The notes beneath the pieces are model-generated. The model searched no databases. It was given only the letters and a program-made list of their open reading frames with translations, and had not been told where the DNA came from. A stretch of DNA of 64,000 nucleotides. Source: Aestuariibaculum sediminum. Its GTDB lineage: Bacteria; Bacteroidota; Bacteroidia; Flavobacteriales; Flavobacteriaceae. Below, piece by piece: positions 26,043-36,402 of the stretch (the first letter of the stretch is position 1; each line of letters starts with the position of its first letter). The position numbers and the translations under genes were made by a program. The stretch covers positions 556,314 to 620,313 of the forward strand of contig NZ_JACVXB010000001.1 in assembly GCF_014596945.1 (NCBI RefSeq). Direction: 5' to 3'.

Positions 26043-27953
26043 TTACTCGATAGTAAAATTATCTAGATAAAGATTATAGGTCGACTCCTTTCCTATTTTT
26101 AATGCAAAAAAATCCGAATTGGTATTTGTTAAGTTTAAATCAGTTATTTCAGATAAATCTAAAGTTATAAGCACCCATTCTTCGTTTGTATTAATAACGC
26201 CTCCATATTGGTTGCTAGATGATGCTTTAATGGTTTTATCGTCAGAAACATCGCCAAGATTAAATCGATAATAAGCCCCATCGGTTTTGTATAGGTTTAT
26301 CGAAATACTCTTATTGGAAGTCCCTTTCAAATAAAAATGAATGGTGTTATATGTATCGGTTAAACTACCATGTCCAACAGCTGTAAACACATAATCGTTT
26401 CCAGTGGCACCACCAGTTTTAATGTTTAGTCCTGTGGATTCGGCTAAGCCATTACCAGCACTTTGAGATGCATAATCTTGAATTCCTTCAGAATTTAAAC
26501 CTGCTAAAAACGTATTATAATCTTCAAAATCGCCTCCCGGAAAAACCAATACGGCATTTTCAGAAGGACCTTCACTTTTTATATTTATTGCTTCCCCTAC
26601 ATAAAAATCATCGAGCTGAATTGTTGTGGTTATACCATTTGTTCCGCCTGAATATTTAAAACCGACATAAATAACTTCTCCTATGTATTCTGACAAATCT
26701 ATTTCACCAGAAAACTTAAATTCAGCACCAAAACCACTAGAATTTCCCGTAGATAAAAACGGACTAATTTCATTCCAAGAGGCTTCATCAATCACACCCG
26801 AAAAATTATTAGAAATATAAACCGTTAAAGGGTCGCCATTGTTATAACCATCGTTTGAAGTGAATGACAGCACAGGATTTTTAGAGGCTGCATCGATACG
26901 AATTCCTGGAGAAATAAGCCAAGTTTCCATAATGGTTTCTCCAGAACCGTAAGCCTGCGCTTGAGCAACTAAATTATTATTAACATTTTCGAGTGTAAAC
27001 ACTTTTGTACCGCCCGAAGTATTCACGGTATACCACCCGTCTATCCTTAAACTTTGTCCTTTAATATAATCACCTTCAAAATTTTGTGTATAAGGTAAAT
27101 TAAATGGATCGATAGGCATGTAAACTGAGGTTTCGCAACGTTCGTCATAAAATTTAACATCCTCGGTATCCCTAATAAATAACTGAAAATCGTTGTTATA
27201 CTTGCTCAAAACACCAACTATTGTACCTTGTCCTTCAGGAAATAATTGATTTTTAAAATCTGAAAAGCCACTATTTCTTAAAATAATAAATGAATTATCT
27301 TCACAATTTTGAAGATACCGATTTGCGGTATACGAATTATTTGCATAGCCATAAGGTTGCCCTAATTCTTCATTTCGCAACTGCATGTTATCCAATTGAA
27401 TCAACATGTTTATATAACTATCATTAAACTCAGAGGGCGTAATAATTTTTGGAATTATACTATCTAAAATAGGAGACCTCTTTATATGTTTTTTATAATT
27501 AAAGGCCGAGATTCTGGTAACACTTCCGCCGTGTAACGCTCCAATATGTAAGACACCGTTTTGTTCGTCCATACCTAAACCATTTAGTTTCACATAGATT
27601 TTCTGTCCTGGTTTATATAAAGCGAATAATGCTGTTACATCGATATCTATTTGAATCGCTGCTGTGGGATTTTCGGCTTTATCCTGAATGATTAAAACCT
27701 TATAAAAATTTCCGGCTTCATCGTTAGAAACTACATACCCCTCAATGATAAGTTCGCCTTCATTATTTGCTTCATTAAAATTTATAAGACTTCCATTATA
27801 CATATTTTTTATTATTGAAATCGTTGTGTTTGCAGTAATATTTGGTTCGTCTAATTCTATTTTAGGAATGGCATAATCATCATTCTCAACACACGATAAT
27901 AGCATAAACATTAATCCCAAAAATTGTAATTTCTTTTTTAATACGCTGTTCAT
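26043..27953 (-). CDS. DUF5689 surface lipoprotein
   Basis: A 636-residue lipoprotein with signal FLGLMFMLLSC (C21). Residues about 40-270 are the DUF5689 region, an OB-fold-like domain (GELIIEGYVVSNDEAGNFYK, later QIDIDVTALFALYKPGQKIY). Residues about 285-450 look like a choice-of-anchor J jelly-roll (QNFEGDYIKGQSL, LISPGIRID and YVGFKYSGG), and the C-terminal part is another beta-sandwich ending YLDNFTIE. The gene starts 23 bases after the TonB receptor stop on the same strand, so the pair is probably an outer-membrane receptor plus surface partner, like SusC/SusD but with unrelated sequence. Confidence 0.82.
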   Translation of the reverse strand: MNSVLKKKLQFLGLMFMLLSCVENDDYAIPKIELDEPNITANTTISIIKNMYNGSLINFNEANNEGELIIEGYVVSNDEAGNFYKVLIIQDKAENPTAAIQIDIDVTALFALYKPGQKIYVKLNGLGMDEQNGVLHIGALHGGSVTRISAFNYKKHIKRSPILDSIIPKIITPSEFNDSYINMLIQLDNMQLRNEELGQPYGYANNSYTANRYLQNCEDNSFIILRNSGFSDFKNQLFPEGQGTIVGVLSKYNNDFQLFIRDTEDVKFYDERCETSVYMPIDPFNLPYTQNFEGDYIKGQSLRIDGWYTVNTSGGTKVFTLENVNNNLVAQAQAYGSGETIMETWLISPGIRIDAASKNPVLSFTSNDGYNNGDPLTVYISNNFSGVIDEASWNEISPFLSTGNSSGFGAEFKFSGEIDLSEYIGEVIYVGFKYSGGTNGITTTIQLDDFYVGEAINIKSEGPSENAVLVFPGGDFEDYNTFLAGLNSEGIQDYASQSAGNGLAESTGLNIKTGGATGNDYVFTAVGHGSLTDTYNTIHFYLKGTSNKSISINLYKTDGAYYRFNLGDVSDDKTIKASSSNQYGGVINTNEEWVLITLDLSEITDLNLTNTNSDFFALKIGKESTYNLYLDNFTIE

Positions 27954-27976
27954 TTTAACTCATATTTAATTTCAGT

Positions 27977-30745
27977 TTAAAACCTGAAGTATAGATTCAA
28001 GAAATAATTAGTACCTCGTCCATACCAGTATTTAGGACCAAAAACACGTTTATCGCGCGCAACATCTTCTTTTAACTCCCTGTAATTAGCACTCCTCCCC
28101 TGCTCAAATCCCCCTGTTTTATAAACCTTATCTAAAACATTACCTACACTGGCAAAAAATCCAACATAATATGAATCGATACGCCACGATTTACCCCCAA
28201 CAAGATTAACTACCATATAATTGTCAAATTGTTCTTGTTTTAGCAGTTCGCGTGCAACGGATTCATCGTAATCATTAAACGGTAACCCATCCTCAGGGTT
28301 TTTATAAAAATTAGAGGTTCTTGTAATCGGACTAATATCCAAATAAGTGTTTGTAAAATAATTTGCTGTAGCTCCTAACCACCAATAATTGGGATCTCGA
28401 TATTCGAAACCGAATGAGTAGGCGTGCTGCGGCCCGGAAGCCAATCGGTAATTTTTTAAATTGGCCTGACCTTGATTAACTGAAATACTATTAGAGGATA
28501 AAGTTAAACTGGGGTTATTTGCATAAAGATATTGTCCATAGGATACAGCTGCTTTAAGCTTGAAAGTTGATGTTATTTTGGCTTCAATGCCTGTTTCTAA
28601 ACCTAAATATGATTTATCAATGCCTTGAATAATTTCGCTAACAAATTCTGAAGTCCCTTCAAAACCTGTAACGCCATCTGCATAATAAAATGCAATTTCA
28701 TTGGCATCTTCAGTTTTAATATAAAATCCGGTTAACCTTGATTTTACAATGGGGGATCGATATATGTAACTAAAATCTAATGCCTTAATTTTTTCTTCTT
28801 TAATTTGTGGCACGACATTGTTATTAACACGCGCATTCGAAAAGGTATTTCGTAAAGATGGAGGGCGCTGCATATAACCTAAATTCGCTTTTAATATGTG
28901 CTTACCACTATATTTATAAGTTAATCCTGCTTTAAAACCAAAACCTGTAAAATGTACAGGATCGCTCTTTCCAACCGAATTACCTGCGTTAGCCTCATTG
29001 TCAAACACACCTTCTCTTTGATAATTCGTTTTTGATACAGTGGCCGCCAAGTAAAAATCGATAGTCTTGTAATTAAATTTTCCTTGAACGTAACCAGACA
29101 TTAGGTTAGCAAAAAAGTTATAGTTATATTTAAACGTATCTCCCTCTTTAGAAATCTTATTGGGTTGTTGTAAATCGTATTGAAACCCATCAAATGCATC
29201 AACATTTAAAACCCCGTTACCGCCTAACAAATCAATAACTTCAGCATAATTTTCAGATTCCAAACGCTTATAATTAATAGAAGCATTTAAACTAACATGC
29301 CCATTCAATTCCGTTTGGAAACCAGAATTCAAACTAAGTTGTGTATCATCATTTCGATCTTCATACAACACATAACTGGCATTGGCTTGTGTGTTATTAT
29401 AATTTGTTTGATATAAATGATTCCAATCGATTTGCCCGTAATTCAAAAATTCCTGTTCGGATAAATAGGCATTTTCATAATTGGCTTCAGGAGTCTGTGC
29501 TAACCAATAACTGGGTAATTTTTGATAATATGACGGACTCGGATTAGCACCGCCACCAATAGGGACGCCATCATTGTTCAATCTGGTTCCTCCATAATCT
29601 AAGCGGCTATTTCCAACTTTCCCAAATTGATAAGCTACATTGGTGTTTAGATGCGATTTAGAAGAAATATCCCAATAATGACTAAAAATAAAAATAGGTT
29701 CTTCTACATTCTTAATTCTGGAATTGCGCTTATTTCCCTGTTGCCAACCCCAGTATTCGTTATATTTTATCCCTTTTAAGTCATAAACTTCTTGCGTGTT
29801 TGGAGAAGACTTACCTCGTTTATTTGGGGCATAAATGGCCGTTAAATTTAAACTATGGTTTTTATTAAGATTTTTTTCAGCTGAAATAAAAAAAGAATTA
29901 GCATCGTATAGCGTAGCATCCTGAAATCCTTCGTTACCCCAACGTCTTGAGAACATGATTGCCAGTGCCCAATTATTTTTGAGCGATCCAGTGGCATAAT
30001 TTATCATTAATCGATTGGTATAACTTCTATTTGATGAAGAATATGTGACCTGTCCACCTTCACGATAATGAGATGCACGGGTATTAATATTTGTGGTTCC
30101 CAATACATTTCCAAAATTATTGAATGAAGGCATTAAACCCGATGAAAATTCCTGTTGTCGCACCATTGCGTTAAGGCCTCCCCAATTGCTCCACTGAGGT
30201 CTACCGCTATACATTTTATTCATTTCTATACCATTAATTGACACTAAACTCATATCAGAATCGAGGCCCCGTAGCCTAAAAAAAGAAGCACTAAATTCAA
30301 ATGCAGCGGTGCGTTGAAACACATCTAAAGAAGCCGATAATAATCCTGAAATATTATCGGCACCTCCGGTATCGTCATCTAATTCATCATCGGTAAGTAC
30401 AATTGTATACATGTCATTAACGATTGATGTATCCTGCTCGAGGGTAATCCCAGACAAGTCTAACATTTTGGAAGGATTTATCACAATTGGAAAACGTTTG
30501 GTAATATAACCTACTTTAGATATTATTAAAAGATGTTCCCCTAATGGCAATTCATCCGACAAAACAAAAACGCCAAGATTATCAGTTGTCGTTGAAATGT
30601 TCGTTTTTTCGATTGCAACCGTTACCCCCTCAACATACTGCAGCGAAATATTATCCTTAACACGCCCTTTTATTTTTGCTTGCTGTGCCGCAGAAGCATA
30701 TGCGAACACAAAACTTAATAACAAAATGAGTAGTAGTTTATTCAT
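27977..30745 (-). CDS. TonB-dependent outer membrane receptor with CarbopepD-like N-terminal domain
   Basis: A 922-residue receptor. A signal peptide covers about 1-20 (LLSFVFAYASAAQQ). A CarboxypepD-regulatory-like domain spans about 22-105 (IKGRVKDNISLQYVEGVTVA). The plug follows at about 125-235 (RLRGLDSDMSLVSINGIEM), then a long beta-barrel ending NYFLNLYFRF with the terminal phenylalanine of outer membrane proteins. It imports a ligand using TonB-ExbBD energy. Downstream lies the DUF5689 lipoprotein; both flanks carry EEP phosphodiesterases, suggesting a phosphodiester-containing substrate, which is inference. Confidence 0.92.
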   Translation of the reverse strand: MNKLLLILLLSFVFAYASAAQQAKIKGRVKDNISLQYVEGVTVAIEKTNISTTTDNLGVFVLSDELPLGEHLLIISKVGYITKRFPIVINPSKMLDLSGITLEQDTSIVNDMYTIVLTDDELDDDTGGADNISGLLSASLDVFQRTAAFEFSASFFRLRGLDSDMSLVSINGIEMNKMYSGRPQWSNWGGLNAMVRQQEFSSGLMPSFNNFGNVLGTTNINTRASHYREGGQVTYSSSNRSYTNRLMINYATGSLKNNWALAIMFSRRWGNEGFQDATLYDANSFFISAEKNLNKNHSLNLTAIYAPNKRGKSSPNTQEVYDLKGIKYNEYWGWQQGNKRNSRIKNVEEPIFIFSHYWDISSKSHLNTNVAYQFGKVGNSRLDYGGTRLNNDGVPIGGGANPSPSYYQKLPSYWLAQTPEANYENAYLSEQEFLNYGQIDWNHLYQTNYNNTQANASYVLYEDRNDDTQLSLNSGFQTELNGHVSLNASINYKRLESENYAEVIDLLGGNGVLNVDAFDGFQYDLQQPNKISKEGDTFKYNYNFFANLMSGYVQGKFNYKTIDFYLAATVSKTNYQREGVFDNEANAGNSVGKSDPVHFTGFGFKAGLTYKYSGKHILKANLGYMQRPPSLRNTFSNARVNNNVVPQIKEEKIKALDFSYIYRSPIVKSRLTGFYIKTEDANEIAFYYADGVTGFEGTSEFVSEIIQGIDKSYLGLETGIEAKITSTFKLKAAVSYGQYLYANNPSLTLSSNSISVNQGQANLKNYRLASGPQHAYSFGFEYRDPNYWWLGATANYFTNTYLDISPITRTSNFYKNPEDGLPFNDYDESVARELLKQEQFDNYMVVNLVGGKSWRIDSYYVGFFASVGNVLDKVYKTGGFEQGRSANYRELKEDVARDKRVFGPKYWYGRGTNYFLNLYFRF

Positions 30746-30832
30746 AAACCGTAAAGAAGGATTTTTACTACAATAAATATAATGTAAAATATTAATATAT
30801 TAGTATTTTTCTTACATTTAAAATAATACACA

Positions 30833-31885
30833 ATGACATTACTGAAATTATTTCTTCTAGGACTATTATTTAGTATAACGCAACTTGTTATTAGCCAGAC
30901 GAAAAAGCAATATAAAGGACATGCTATAGCTTTTTATAATATGGAAAACCTGTTCGACACCATAAACGATCCCAATATTTTTGATGAATCGAGTCCGATT
31001 CTGAAACTTAAATTCCATAAATCAGAAGTTTATAAACAAAAAATTAAAAATATGGCTCGTGTAATAGCCGATATTGGAAAAGATGTAACCCAAAACGCAC
31101 CGGCAATTATTGGTATTTGTGAAGTGGAAAATCGCGAGGTTATTGAGGATGTTATAAATGATTCCCTATTGCGTTCAAAATACTACGGCATTATTCACTA
31201 CAATTCACCAGATGCAAGAGGTATTGATGTAGCTTTATTATACCAAAAACCGATTTTTACGCCCTTAGCAACAGAGTCTAAAACATTAAACATTTATGAT
31301 CAGAGTACAGGAAAACGACAATATACCCGAGACCAGCTCATAGTTAGCGGACTGCTTGAGGGAGAACCATTCCACATCATAGTAAACCACTGGCCTTCTC
31401 AACGTGGTGGTCAGGCAAAAAGTGAACATAAAAGAATGACAGCAGCAAAATTGACCAAACAAATTATAGATTCGTTGCAGGCCATAGATCCTTACGCTAA
31501 AATTTGTATTATGGGCGATTTTAATGATGATCCTACAAGTGCTTCAATTAAGAAAGTACTGAAACCCCGAAAAGACAAATACAACCTTCCACTGAAAGCT
31601 ATTTACAACCCATACAATAACTTATTTAAAAAAGGCTTTGGAACTACCGCATATAGAGATAGTTGGAGCCTATTCGACCAAATCATGCTAACACAACCTT
31701 TAGTGACCCAAGATTATTCGTCTTTTAACTTTTACAAAGCAGCCATTTATAACAAGCGCTATTTAATTGACCAAACAGGGCGTTTTAAAGGCTATCCAAA
31801 AAGAAGTTTTTCCAATGGATCTTTTACCAATGGCTACAGCGACCATTTTCCAGTATTTATTATTCTATTAAAAGTAATAGATTAA
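30833..31885 (+). CDS. Secreted endonuclease/exonuclease/phosphatase family enzyme
   Basis: A 350-residue EEP-fold phosphodiesterase with a signal peptide (FLLGLLFSITQLVISQ, cleavage near 22). Active-site blocks are FYNMENLFD, GICEVENREV, VNHWPSQRGGQ, IMGDFNDDP and NGYSDHFPV, matching its cytoplasmic-looking paralogue at 25008 block for block. It is divergent from the TonB receptor gene with an 87-base gap holding both promoters. Extracytoplasmic location next to an uptake receptor fits a role in releasing nutrients from DNA, RNA or phospholipid. The substrate is not determined by sequence. Confidence 0.88.
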   Translation: MTLLKLFLLGLLFSITQLVISQTKKQYKGHAIAFYNMENLFDTINDPNIFDESSPILKLKFHKSEVYKQKIKNMARVIADIGKDVTQNAPAIIGICEVENREVIEDVINDSLLRSKYYGIIHYNSPDARGIDVALLYQKPIFTPLATESKTLNIYDQSTGKRQYTRDQLIVSGLLEGEPFHIIVNHWPSQRGGQAKSEHKRMTAAKLTKQIIDSLQAIDPYAKICIMGDFNDDPTSASIKKVLKPRKDKYNLPLKAIYNPYNNLFKKGFGTTAYRDSWSLFDQIMLTQPLVTQDYSSFNFYKAAIYNKRYLIDQTGRFKGYPKRSFSNGSFTNGYSDHFPVFIILLKVID

Positions 31886-31921
31886 AACTTTCTGAAAGAA
31901 TTAAGCAGAATCATCAAAATA

Positions 31922-31949
31922 AAAAAGGAAGCTTAATTGCTTCCTTTTT
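31922..31949. terminator. Bidirectional terminator after the secreted EEP gene
   Basis: AAAAAGGAAGC (31922-31932) and GCTTCCTTTTT (31939-31949) form a perfect 11-bp stem around TTAATT. It lies between the convergent ends of genes at 31885 and 31958. Confidence 0.9.
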
Positions 31950-31957
31950 CTAATTTA

Positions 31958-32398
31958 TTAACCTAACCATGCGTCCCATGGTATTCTGGACAATAACAGA
32001 ACTAGACCTATAGTATAAAATACAGCTATTGGTTTTAATTTTGCACTTGATGTTAATTTCTTTTTATGTTTTGAATAACCAATAGTAATAAAGGCTATTG
32101 CCAAAATATTAACAAAAGGATGTTCTACCAGATATAACCGAGCCATAGCATTTTTCATGACTTCGCCTCCTAATTGTCCCCATAATTCAAATCTTGGAGA
32201 GACAAAATAAAGTATAATACCTATTAGTAACTGTGTATGAGTAAGAATTAATGTAAACAAGGCTAGCCTAAAATCTTTGGCTTCGTATTCTTTTTTACCA
32301 AACACCTTAATTAACGCGTTAATTACAGTTATTATTAATACAATGAACACCAAATACGCCCAATACGAATGAAGCGCTAAAATCGTTTTGTAGAACAT
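31958..32398 (-). CDS. Small four-helix membrane protein, cytochrome-b-like
   Basis: A 146-residue integral membrane protein with four hydrophobic segments (about 14-33, 45-65, 92-110 and 122-140). Histidines in the first and second helices (LALHSYWAYL, LILTHTQLLIG) and near the third (LVEHPFVNILA) are placed as in small b-type cytochrome-like proteins; flavobacterial homologues are often labelled cytochrome B. Haem binding is inferred from this pattern. It is transcribed alone between two hairpin terminators. Confidence 0.7.
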   Translation of the reverse strand: MFYKTILALHSYWAYLVFIVLIITVINALIKVFGKKEYEAKDFRLALFTLILTHTQLLIGIILYFVSPRFELWGQLGGEVMKNAMARLYLVEHPFVNILAIAFITIGYSKHKKKLTSSAKLKPIAVFYTIGLVLLLSRIPWDAWLG

Positions 32399-32446
32399 GA
32401 ACTTTTATTTTTTATTGAGTAACAAATGTACTAATTAAAAAAATAA

Positions 32447-32474
32447 AAAACCGCTTCAATTTTGAAGCGGTTTT
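32447..32474 (-). terminator. Terminator of the pgi operon
   Basis: AAAACCGCTTCAA (32447-32459) and TTGAAGCGGTTTT (32462-32474) form a 13-bp inverted repeat. On the minus strand it is followed by a long T-rich run, so it best terminates pgi, whose stop lies 88 bases upstream in that direction. Confidence 0.88.
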
Positions 32475-32562
32475 GATAATATAAATCGTTTTTCTTTACT
32501 ACAAAACAAATAAAATTATTAAAGGAGGAACAACCCTGTATTAATAATTATAGCATTACTTA

Positions 32563-34182
32563 TTATGATTTTCCTTTATAGTAATTTAGAAGATTTTGAG
32601 TTGAGCTATCATGTTTAGATGTTGTACTATTACTAAACTCACTTAAAATTTTGTTTGCCAATTGTTTCCCTAATTCTACTCCAAATTGGTCGTAACTAAA
32701 TATATTCCAGATAATACCCTGAACAAATATTTTATGCTCATACAAGGCTATTAACTTACCTAAACTTTCTGGAGTAAGCTTGTCTATAAAAATAGTATTT
32801 GTTGGTTTGTTTCCATCAAACACTTTAAATGGAACAAGTTGGTCTGGGGTGCCTTCCGCTAAAACCTGTTCTTTTGTTTTGCCATTTAATAAAGCTTCTG
32901 TTTGCGCCAGAAAATTAGACATTAACTTATCCTGATGGTCTTTATTATTATGCAAAGACTGAGTAAACCCAATAAAATCTGCAGGAATTAATTTGGTTCC
33001 CTGATGTATCAATTGAAAAAAGGCATGCTGTGAATTAGTTCCTGGTTCGCCCCAAATAATAGTGCCCGTTTGGTACCCTATTGGATTTCCGTCTCGGTCT
33101 ATACTTTTTCCATTACTTTCCATAATACCTTGCTGCAAATAAGTTGCAAACTGATTTAGGTATTGCGAATAAGGAATTACAGCTTCGCTTTCTGCTTTAA
33201 AAAAGTTGTTATACCAAATACTTAACAAGGCTAAAATTACGGGAATATTGTTGCTAAAATCTTCATTTTTAAAATGCTCATCCATTTTATGAGCTCCTTT
33301 TAAAAGATTTTCAAAATTGTTGTATCCAATAGACAAACTAATTGATAATCCTACGGCACTCCATAAAGAAAACCGACCGCCAACCCAGTCCCACATAGGG
33401 AAAATGTTGTCTTCATCTATACCAAAAGCTTTAACATTATCGATATTAGTAGATACCGCTACAAAATGTTTAGCAATCGCTTCATCGTTAGCAGATTTTA
33501 AAAACCAAGATTTTAAAGTATTTGCATTAGAAAGCGTTTCTTGCGTGGTAAAGGTTTTAGATACGATTACAAAAAGAGTCGTTTCAGGATTTAGTTTTTT
33601 AATAACCTCATTTACATGATCGCCGTCTACATTACTAACAAAATGTGTCGTTAAATGGTTCTTGTAATATTGAAGCGTGTCAACCACCATAGCTGGTCCT
33701 AAGTCGGAACCTCCAATTCCAATATTTACAATATCGGTAAATGTTTTTCCGGTATAACCTTTTCTATGTCCATTAACAATATCGTTAGTAAACTTTTCGA
33801 TTTTTTTCTTAACATCAAAGATTTCAGGCATGACATTTTTACCATCGACTTTAAAATCGGCCGATTGTGGTGCGCGTAGCGCCATATGTAATACCGAACG
33901 CCCTTCGGTTTGATTAATTGTTTCTCCAGAAAACTGACTATTAATAGCTTCTTTTAATTTAACATCATTTGCTAATTCAAGTAAATATGCTAACGTTTCC
34001 TCAGTAATTCTGTTTTTTGAATAATCTACATAAAAGTCGTCCCATTTAATGGTGAATTTGTTGGCTCGCTCTTCATCCTGAGCAAACAAATCTTTCATAT
34101 GAACGTCTTTTACTTTATCAAAATGTTGTTGTAGTTTTTTCCAAGATGTTGTTTCTGTTGGGTTCATGTTTGGTAATGCCAT
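32563..34182 (-). CDS. pgi: Glucose-6-phosphate isomerase
   Basis: Interconverts glucose 6-phosphate and fructose 6-phosphate in glycolysis and gluconeogenesis. The 539-residue length fits the long bacterial/eukaryotic type. Signatures include [62 protein letters not shown] (with catalytic glutamate and histidine) and [13 protein letters not shown]. It starts 2 bases after the M23 peptidase stop, making it the last gene of a four-gene operon. Confidence 0.97.
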   Translation of the reverse strand: MALPNMNPTETTSWKKLQQHFDKVKDVHMKDLFAQDEERANKFTIKWDDFYVDYSKNRITEETLAYLLELANDVKLKEAINSQFSGETINQTEGRSVLHMALRAPQSADFKVDGKNVMPEIFDVKKKIEKFTNDIVNGHRKGYTGKTFTDIVNIGIGGSDLGPAMVVDTLQYYKNHLTTHFVSNVDGDHVNEVIKKLNPETTLFVIVSKTFTTQETLSNANTLKSWFLKSANDEAIAKHFVAVSTNIDNVKAFGIDEDNIFPMWDWVGGRFSLWSAVGLSISLSIGYNNFENLLKGAHKMDEHFKNEDFSNNIPVILALLSIWYNNFFKAESEAVIPYSQYLNQFATYLQQGIMESNGKSIDRDGNPIGYQTGTIIWGEPGTNSQHAFFQLIHQGTKLIPADFIGFTQSLHNNKDHQDKLMSNFLAQTEALLNGKTKEQVLAEGTPDQLVPFKVFDGNKPTNTIFIDKLTPESLGKLIALYEHKIFVQGIIWNIFSYDQFGVELGKQLANKILSEFSNSTTSKHDSSTQNLLNYYKGKS

Positions 34183-34184
34183 GT

Positions 34185-35516
34185 TTAAGAAGTTGCTTGT
34201 GTAATAACTGGTTGATTAGTTTGACTATCCTCTATTTTTTGAGGCCTAAAGTTTGTATTGTCTAATCTGTATTTTATAGGTTTTATAAAATCTAAATATT
34301 TCGATTTTAAGCTATCTGGAATAGGTTTTGCTGCTGGCAATTTCTGCTTAAATGGATCTACCTGTCTTCCGTTTACCCAAAAACGGTAACAAACATGTGG
34401 ACCACCGGTATATCCTGTCATACCAACCGAACCTATTACATCGCCTTGTTTCACATAATCACCAGGTTTCACATTACGTTTCTGCATATGTAAATATTGG
34501 GTTTCATAGGTACCATTATGCCTAATTTTAACATAATTACCATTACCTCTGGTGTACGACGATTTAGTTACGGTACCACTAGCTGTCGCCATAATTGGCG
34601 TTCCTATGGGGGCAGCAAAATCAGTTCCTTTATGAGGCTTTACTTTGTAACCATAAACCGCAATGCGACGCTTTAAATTATAACGTGACGAAATTCGACT
34701 AAATTTTACAGGAGCTTTTAGAAACGCGCGACGTAAGGTTTTGGCATCGTCATTAAAATAGTCCACAATCCCTTTTACACTATCGGTTTCGTATCGAAAC
34801 GCATAAAACGGTTCGGTATTATGCTCGAAATACGACGCTTTTACATCATGAACGCCAACATAAATGCTATCGTCAATATACTTATCGGTGTAAATGACTT
34901 TAAATCGGTCACCTTTTTGTAAACGTCTAAAATCAATCGTCCATGCATAAATATTATCGGCCAAAATATTGGTTAAAACCGGACTAATTCCCTGTTCATC
35001 CAAAGTTTCAGATATACTGCTGTTTATTACTCCTGTTGCGATTTTTTCAACATATTTAATAGGCTTTTTGCTTTTGTAAGCCTGAATAGAATCTTTAGTT
35101 TCAAAATTAATAACGACGTAATCTTCCAAACTAGGCTGGTAAATGAAGGTTTTTGGAAGTTCTAATGAATCTTTCGAGCACAATATCGTGTATGGTTTTC
35201 CTTTTTGAAAAAAACGCGCTATATCGTATGCTTCTTTTGCCTTCTCGGCAATGTGAAATATTTGTGGATACCCTATTTTATTACGCTCTAATATTTGACC
35301 GAAACTTTCGCCACTTTTCACCGTATCTCTTTTTACCACATAATCATCTAGATTAAACCCAAATTCAATATTTTTTTTAGGTTCTACAATGGCTAATTCT
35401 GGTTTTACTTCTTCTACTGGCTTTTCCTTGTCTTTACAGCTCACAAACCCTAGGGCTGCCAGCGCTAATGTTGTTAAATATCTGTTCCCCAATTTTCTAT
35501 TTCTTTCTCTGTCCAT
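34185..35516 (-). CDS. M23 family metallopeptidase, lipoprotein
   Basis: A 443-residue zinc endopeptidase expected to cut peptidoglycan cross-bridges. I choose the ATG at 35516, which gives a lipoprotein-like signal ending LGFVSC (C27); a longer form from 35570 would bury it. The LytM/M23 domain at about 295-395 has [16 protein letters not shown] (zinc His and Asp), [13 protein letters not shown] and [14 protein letters not shown] (final histidine). An OapA/LysM-like region ([14 protein letters not shown]) precedes it. Its first 43 bases overlap the end of the tryptophan dioxygenase gene. It is probably attached to a membrane facing the periplasm. Confidence 0.9.
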   Translation of the reverse strand: MDRERNRKLGNRYLTTLALAALGFVSCKDKEKPVEEVKPELAIVEPKKNIEFGFNLDDYVVKRDTVKSGESFGQILERNKIGYPQIFHIAEKAKEAYDIARFFQKGKPYTILCSKDSLELPKTFIYQPSLEDYVVINFETKDSIQAYKSKKPIKYVEKIATGVINSSISETLDEQGISPVLTNILADNIYAWTIDFRRLQKGDRFKVIYTDKYIDDSIYVGVHDVKASYFEHNTEPFYAFRYETDSVKGIVDYFNDDAKTLRRAFLKAPVKFSRISSRYNLKRRIAVYGYKVKPHKGTDFAAPIGTPIMATASGTVTKSSYTRGNGNYVKIRHNGTYETQYLHMQKRNVKPGDYVKQGDVIGSVGMTGYTGGPHVCYRFWVNGRQVDPFKQKLPAAKPIPDSLKSKYLDFIKPIKYRLDNTNFRPQKIEDSQTNQPVITQATS

Positions 35517-36391
35517 AACTCTGGAAAAAATATTCTCTTTTGATATTTTGGATGCATGTATTTCACCCATTCACTTCCTCCTGTTGCTTCGGCAGTTTTA
35601 CCGCCAATATTTAAATAATGATTTGCTGTATTATAGTGCGCCATGACCCATTTTATATTTACGGTATAATCGTAATGTCTCATAGCTTCAATTAGAGCTT
35701 TATCTTCTCTGGCTTCCTTTGGAAGTGCCTTAAATTTTGCCCATAAATTGTTCTGATAATAAAATTTGGTAAATCTAATAAATTCGTCTTTGTATTTTTC
35801 TTCAAAAACTGTTAAAGTATAGCTCTTTTTACCTGTTTTAAAATCTTTTCCGGCGGCTTGCCAATATAAATGCTCGAAAGCATTTTCATAAGAGGAGTTT
35901 CTATCTATAGTATCGCGAAATCGTTTATCGATTAAATTGATTAACTCGGTAGAAGCAAATTCAATTTTTCGATATTGAGCACTTTGAAATCCGCTTGCTG
36001 GAGTAAGTGCTTGTCTAAATTTATTATATTGTTCTACATCCATACCATCTTTCATTATACTGAAAGATGATGTTAACATATCGAAATAACGACTAATTCT
36101 CATAATTTTAGTCGTAAAAAATTCGGCGTCCACCTTTTCGGTTTTAGCCACTTGTTCGATTTCCCAAAGTATCATCTTAAAAAGTAATTCATTTACCTGA
36201 TGATACATGATAAATACCATTTCGTCTTTAAAAACCGTACGTTGTACCTGTAGATTTAATAAGGCATCCGTTTGAATGTAATCCCAATAATTTAAGGGCT
36301 TACTTTGCAATAAACCTTCGAGATAGTCTTCAACATCTTGGTCTATAGCCTCGTATTTTTCCTTAAGCTGATGAGTTAACTTTTTTTTCAA
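35474..36391 (-). CDS. Tryptophan 2,3-dioxygenase
   Basis: Haem enzyme opening the indole ring of L-tryptophan to N-formylkynurenine. The 305-residue protein has FIMYHQVNELLFKMILWEIE with the substrate-side histidine, ASGFQSAQYRKIEF, which matches the ESGFQS family signature, and AHYNTANHYLNIGGKTAEAT near the C-terminus with the likely haem-ligand histidine. Together with hppD and hmgA nearby it points to aromatic amino acid catabolism. It is 11 bases after the DUF3108 gene and overlaps the M23 gene. Confidence 0.92.
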   Translation of the reverse strand: MKKKLTHQLKEKYEAIDQDVEDYLEGLLQSKPLNYWDYIQTDALLNLQVQRTVFKDEMVFIMYHQVNELLFKMILWEIEQVAKTEKVDAEFFTTKIMRISRYFDMLTSSFSIMKDGMDVEQYNKFRQALTPASGFQSAQYRKIEFASTELINLIDKRFRDTIDRNSSYENAFEHLYWQAAGKDFKTGKKSYTLTVFEEKYKDEFIRFTKFYYQNNLWAKFKALPKEAREDKALIEAMRHYDYTVNIKWVMAHYNTANHYLNIGGKTAEATGGSEWVKYMHPKYQKRIFFPELWTEKEIENWGTDI

Positions 36392-36402
36392 ATGATTTGC
36401 TA

